A stretch of 10,788 nucleotides of DNA from Flavobacteriaceae bacterium. GTDB lineage: Bacteria; Bacteroidota; Bacteroidia; Flavobacteriales; Flavobacteriaceae. This document shows, piece after piece, positions 8,002 to 10,788 of the stretch. The stretch covers positions 1 through 10,788 of the forward strand of contig JABSPN010000066.1 of assembly GCA_013214425.1 (NCBI GenBank), given 5' to 3'. Numbering within the stretch: the stretch's first letter is position 1; every line of letters starts with the position of its first letter. Below the pieces are notes generated by a model that worked only from the letters and a program-made list of their open reading frames with translations, did no database searches and had not been told where the DNA came from. A program made the position numbers and the translations under genes.

Positions 8002-8015
8002 ACGCATAAATATAC
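8002..8015 (-). promoter_or_regulatory. Candidate -7 box of the serine protease gene, shared 14-mer
   Basis: On the minus strand GTATATTTATGCGT contains TATATTTA (8014-8007), one base from the TAnnTTTG consensus, 24 nt from the start codon at 7982. The same 14-mer with one change precedes the DUF1573 gene. No TTTG is seen at the expected 19-21 nt upstream, so the promoter call is weaker here. Confidence 0.35.
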
Positions 8016-8083
8016 TGTAAATATTTTTTTGTGTGGTATAAAAGTTAAAATTTAACAATTTGTGTGTTTAATTGTTATTAGAC

Positions 8084-8114
8084 TAACAAAAAGCGTTCAA
8101 TATTGAACGCTTTT
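8084..8114 (-). terminator. Rho-independent terminator after the LamG lipoprotein gene
   Basis: A perfect 26-bp palindrome (8089-8114, arms AAAAGCGTTCAAT) starts 22 nt after the stop at 8137 and runs on into TTTTTGTTA on the minus strand. The symmetric A and T ends mean it could also stop plus-strand transcription. It separates this gene from the protease gene, so the two are probably transcribed separately. Confidence 0.85.
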
Positions 8115-8136
8115 GCTAAAAAAATCATTTTGTTAA

Positions 8137-10191
8137 TTAAAAATCATCATTGGCAATTGAAATAATTTCACTAGCGGTTAAAGCTCTTTTAAAGAAAGCG
8201 ATTTCATCCATCATACCTTTAAATAAATCTCCTCCACTGAGTGATAAGGAACCAATAGTGACATAGTCATTACTCCAAAATACTTCAGTGTCGAATGTTT
8301 GAGAATTAACCATGACTCCATTTTCAAATAAACTTAATGTTTGGTTGTCATATCTAATGGTTACATGAACCCATTCGTTTGTTGCAAACGCCGAAGGTGC
8401 CATGGTGTGGTTATACCCAGCGTTTCCGGATCCACCATCAGAATTGTAATAATGTCCGTTTAACACTCCATCTGAAGTTCCATCTCCAATATTTTCAATC
8501 CTGAAGACATAGTCTCTTCCTGGGCTGGTTTTAGAAACAATACATTGGTAATCGTTAGTTGTTCCGTAATTATAAACCCAGGCAGTAATAGTAAATTCGT
8601 TTGTTCCTGTTCCAAAAGAAGGGATTGCGATATAACCATTAGAAAAATCATAAGCTGAGTCTGCATTTCCATTTCTATCATCAACCGAGGTTAAGTTTCC
8701 GTTTAATGTTCCGTTATTGCCATATACAGTGATATCGTTTATGGATCCGTCAAAAGGATAATAGGCAATTAGGTTCGGGAAGGCTGCTTCCATATCAGAA
8801 ATTTGATTACAAGATGAGAGAGTTCCTAAATTTACTTCAGGAGAAATTAAATCGAAGCTTGTAATTTCTGTGCTCATTCCACTAATGTTGTCATAAGCAA
8901 TCATATTCAGTGTCTCATCGATACAAAAATTCATGTCATAAGAAAACTCTCCATTGGTTACATTAATCAATACATCGTAGTGGTCATTCCATAGATTTAT
9001 ATATCCGTTGGTTACTGGATTTCCAAGGCAATCGTTAAAAACACCATGAATAGTTGTATTTAGCACATCTGGGTTTTCAGGAACAAAAATAAAGTCCAGT
9101 ACATCGGTGTTAAATGGCCCAATAATTTCTTCGTGTATCACATTGTTTTCACAATCGCCAGACCCAAAAACTCTAACCGTACAGGTTTCATTAGCTGGAA
9201 TTAATCCTGATTCTTCTCCCCAGATATTCATCTCTCCTCTGAAAATTATTTGATCTGTTGAATTTCTGATAATCTCAACCATATGACTGGTAATGGGTAA
9301 ATTACCTGGTCTTACTAGATAAAAACAGTAATTGATGTAGTTGCAAGGTAAATCGATGTTCCACCAGGTAAAGTGATTGACTTCGGCAACAAAAGTATTC
9401 CCAACTCTGTTTGCAAAACCTTCTTCTTTCCAGTATCCCTCGACTTCATCAAAATACCAAAGTGGAATGGTGTCTGGAGCATTAGGTGTACTAGTATCAA
9501 CTGGTAATTCTAATGTGGCAGGTGAACCTTGAGTTATGTTTAGATTTTCTCCATTAGGACTGTATAAGTTTACAGATAGCATTCCGTAAGTTTCTAGCAT
9601 CTGTGCGTTGTTATTTGAGTCTTGTGCTAAAAGCATACCAGGCATTTCTGTAAATGTGTCTTTATTGTTGGGTTGCAAGTAATGCACAACTACATCTACA
9701 TTTCCAGAATACGAGTTACCCTGGTCGTCTATAAACTCACCACCAAACTTAACTTTACTTCCGTTAGGCAATGATACTTCGCTTTCTACTCCAGACGTTA
9801 CAGTACCAATAACATTTTTTTTAAGAAGCCTGATTTGAATATCGTTAGTTCCGTTTGGTGTAGGAACAACTGCTCTAGACCCTAGAATGTAACCTTCTTT
9901 TTCTGCGGTTATATAGCCGAAATTTTCATAGATATTGACGTTGTTTAACACAAAAACTCCATTTTGATTGGTAAAGGTTGTTATACCTCCTGATGAGATC
10001 GTTACATTGCTTATTGGATTGTTATTTTGATCGGTTACTTTTCCTATAAAATTGGACGTTATAGGATGACCAAAATTTTCTGTAAAATTTGAATTGGTGT
10101 TTCCTGAGTTTATGTTGTTGGTGAAGTTGTCATCGTTCTGACAAGCAACAAAAATTAATGCTAATAAGTATAGTTGCGTTAGTTTTCTCAT
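8137..10191 (-). CDS. LamG-domain lipoprotein with carboxypeptidase-regulatory-like domain
   Basis: 684 residues. The signal peptide ends in a good lipobox, LIFVA-C17, followed by QNDD. A run of acidic residues after the lipid cysteine resembles the export signal that sends lipoproteins to the cell surface in Capnocytophaga and Flavobacterium. An Asn/Thr-rich linker (18-45) leads to a carboxypeptidase-regulatory-like beta domain (about 46-122: GKVTDQNNNPISNVTI, FTNQNGVFVLNNV). Residues about 125-280 form a region widespread in Bacteroidota lipoproteins (SLPNGSKVKF, MPGMLLAQ, LETYGMLSVNLYSPNGE, IPLWYFDEVEGYWKEEG, VNHFTWWNID). A second beta-rich part (about 280-460) contains another regulatory-like repeat near 380-415. 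The C-terminal LamG / concanavalin-like domain (about 474-684) shows LIAYYPFDGS, NGTLNG, FTITAWVY, WVHVTIRYD, LFENG and MMDEIAFFKRALTASEI; such folds usually bind glycans or proteins. There is no T9SS domain, consistent with lipid anchoring. The ligand is unknown. Confidence 0.9.
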   Translation of the reverse strand: MRKLTQLYLLALIFVACQNDDNFTNNINSGNTNSNFTENFGHPITSNFIGKVTDQNNNPISNVTISSGGITTFTNQNGVFVLNNVNIYENFGYITAEKEGYILGSRAVVPTPNGTNDIQIRLLKKNVIGTVTSGVESEVSLPNGSKVKFGGEFIDDQGNSYSGNVDVVVHYLQPNNKDTFTEMPGMLLAQDSNNNAQMLETYGMLSVNLYSPNGENLNITQGSPATLELPVDTSTPNAPDTIPLWYFDEVEGYWKEEGFANRVGNTFVAEVNHFTWWNIDLPCNYINYCFYLVRPGNLPITSHMVEIIRNSTDQIIFRGEMNIWGEESGLIPANETCTVRVFGSGDCENNVIHEEIIGPFNTDVLDFIFVPENPDVLNTTIHGVFNDCLGNPVTNGYINLWNDHYDVLINVTNGEFSYDMNFCIDETLNMIAYDNISGMSTEITSFDLISPEVNLGTLSSCNQISDMEAAFPNLIAYYPFDGSINDITVYGNNGTLNGNLTSVDDRNGNADSAYDFSNGYIAIPSFGTGTNEFTITAWVYNYGTTNDYQCIVSKTSPGRDYVFRIENIGDGTSDGVLNGHYYNSDGGSGNAGYNHTMAPSAFATNEWVHVTIRYDNQTLSLFENGVMVNSQTFDTEVFWSNDYVTIGSLSLSGGDLFKGMMDEIAFFKRALTASEIISIANDDF

Positions 10192-10297
10192 AATTATTTA
10201 GTTTGAAAGTAGTTGTGATTCTGAAAGTACTCAATATTACTATTTAATGGAGTCTCTATTTTATATAATTGTAGGTTTGGGAGTTTTTTTCGATTAT

Positions 10298-10442
10298 AGA
10301 TAGATTTGCCAGTTAAAATTAACAGGATTGGGTCGTGTATCGCTTATCAAATTGAAGTGATCAATACTTAATTGTGGCACAAGTTTGTAATAATTTCAAC
10401 AATTTTAACAATCTCCAATCCTGTTAAACACCAAATCTATCT
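10298..10442. repeat. Long interrupted inverted repeat, possible non-coding RNA or MITE-like element
   Basis: Two pairs of complementary arms are nested: AGATAGATTT (10298-10307) with AAATCTATCT (10433-10442), and TTAACAGGATTGG (10319-10331) with CCAATCCTGTTAA (10415-10427). All 23 paired bases match. They are separated by an asymmetric internal loop (11 nt on one side, 5 on the other) and enclose 83 nt. Within those lies a smaller perfect palindrome, TTGTG-G-CACAA (10372-10382). No transposase or clear target-site duplication is visible, so a mobile origin is only a possibility. Confidence 0.55.
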
Positions 10443-10447
10443 TTGTT

Positions 10448-10462
10448 GCGAGTGGCGCTCGC
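10448..10462. repeat. GC-rich short hairpin next to the long inverted repeat
   Basis: GCGAG-TGGCG-CTCGC forms a 5-bp all-paired stem with a 5-nt loop, starting 6 nt after the right end of the long inverted repeat. Its 13 G/C bases out of 15 stand out sharply in an AT-rich region. There is no T tract behind it on either strand, so it is not an ordinary terminator. Confidence 0.45.
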
Positions 10463-10615
10463 GAGGATTTCTGTATACAATAGTTTTATAGTAATTCATA
10501 AGTTTAGTGATTCAAGCTTTACACTAAAGTATGCGATATTATAATTAGAAACAATTGAGACTTTATTTCTGTAGAGGGTTTTTTTATAAACGTGTAAAAA
10601 ACGAGCATAAGTGTG

Positions 10616-10646
10616 AAAAAGAGAAAATCGAGCTGTATACTCGATT
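10616..10646 (-). terminator. Probable terminator of the LytTR gene
   Basis: On the minus strand, 9 nt after the stop at 10656, AATCGAG and CTCGATT form a 7-bp stem with a 7-nt loop, followed by TTCTCTTTTT. The stem is short and the tract is interrupted, so efficiency is uncertain. Confidence 0.5.
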
Positions 10647-10655
10647 ATACTTAAA

Positions 10656-10788
10656 CTATTTAATGTTATTAATTCGTTTAAAAAACTCTTCTTTTTTTCT
10701 TGAAGATAAAGCAACTTTAGAATTGTCGCTTAAAATAATTGTTCCTCCTCGTCCTTTAATATAATTGATAATGTGATTCAGGTTCACT
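10656..10788 (-). CDS. LytTR-family DNA-binding protein, C-terminal end only
   Basis: The frame entering from the right edge reads VNLNHIINYIKGRGG, then TIILSDNSKVALSSRKKEEF, and stops at 10656; 43 complete codons are visible. This is the end of a LytTR DNA-binding domain: the VNLNHI strand/turn that follows the usual HRS, the GRGG turn, the LSDNSKVALSSRKK strand pair, and the final helix FFKRIN. LytTR domains bind direct-repeat DNA sites and most often follow a response-regulator receiver domain, partnered with a histidine kinase. The N-terminal part lies outside the window, so a two-component regulator is likely but not shown. The overlapping plus-strand frame has no family resemblance. Confidence 0.85.
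   Translation of the reverse strand, partial: VNLNHIINYIKGRGGTIILSDNSKVALSSRKKEEFFKRINNIK

Larger units (their letters stand above)
10192..10655. other. 464-bp gene-free region with several inverted repeats
   Basis: No open frame here looks like a protein; the two short overlapping frames near 10496-10764 have no recognisable content. The stretch holds the 5' flank of the LamG lipoprotein gene (10192 to about 10290; no convincing promoter, only TAATATTG near 10233), a long interrupted inverted repeat (10298-10442), a GC-rich hairpin (10448-10462), a smaller inverted repeat TTTAGTG / CACTAAA (10503-10509 with 10522-10528), and the probable terminator of the LytTR gene (10616-10646). Confidence 0.7.

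Noticed and set aside
10375..10390. Sigma-54-like promoter (TGGCAC then TTTGT) inside the inverted repeat
   Set aside because: The spacing is one base short, the -12 GC is missing, and no plus-strand gene follows; TGGCAC is part of a small palindrome.
10496..10764. Overlapping 72- and 69-residue open frames near the right end
   Set aside because: Neither resembles a protein. The plus-strand one overlaps the clear LytTR end, and the minus-strand one spans the probable LytTR terminator.

Overview
The window looks like chromosomal DNA of a member of the Bacteroidota, most likely Flavobacteriia. The evidence is AT-rich DNA, a protein with a C-terminal type IX secretion (T9SS) sorting domain, lipoproteins of the flavobacterial kind, genes without clear Shine-Dalgarno sequences, and promoters resembling the Bacteroidota TTTG / TAnnTTTG pattern. 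I cannot name a genus from the sequence.

Left end (1-1311): a degenerate tandem repeat with a period of about 84-100 bp (1 to ~333) runs directly into a gene for a two-lobe aspartyl protease with a PDZ domain. The gene begins in mid-domain at the edge of the array. Its signal peptide and the first catalytic lobe are absent, so it is probably a 5'-truncated pseudogene. Centre (1314-4996): a secreted DUF1573 protein (minus strand) and valyl-tRNA synthetase valS (plus strand) diverge from a 135-bp region. That region carries a promoter-like sequence for each gene and a perfect palindrome overlapping the valS -7 box. valS has an extra charged segment after its KMSKS-type loop and ends in a 4-nt convergent overlap with a small META-domain lipoprotein gene.

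Right half (5014-10191): two large minus-strand genes for cell-envelope proteins, each followed by a hairpin terminator. One encodes a 973-residue modular trypsin-like serine protease with Calx-beta, choice-of-anchor-type and T9SS sorting domains. The other encodes a 684-residue lipoprotein with a carboxypeptidase-regulatory-like domain, a conserved middle region and a C-terminal LamG domain; its cysteine is followed by a possible surface-export signal. A 464-bp gene-free stretch follows, with a long interrupted inverted repeat and a GC-rich hairpin. The window ends in the last 43 codons of a LytTR-family DNA-binding protein (minus strand).

The genes do not form one pathway: a housekeeping synthetase is flanked by envelope and secreted proteins. 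I found no CRISPR array, tRNA, rRNA, intact transposase or defence system. The parts that ordinary annotation explains least are the left repeat array with its gene junction, the valS insertion, and the inverted-repeat element at 10298-10442.
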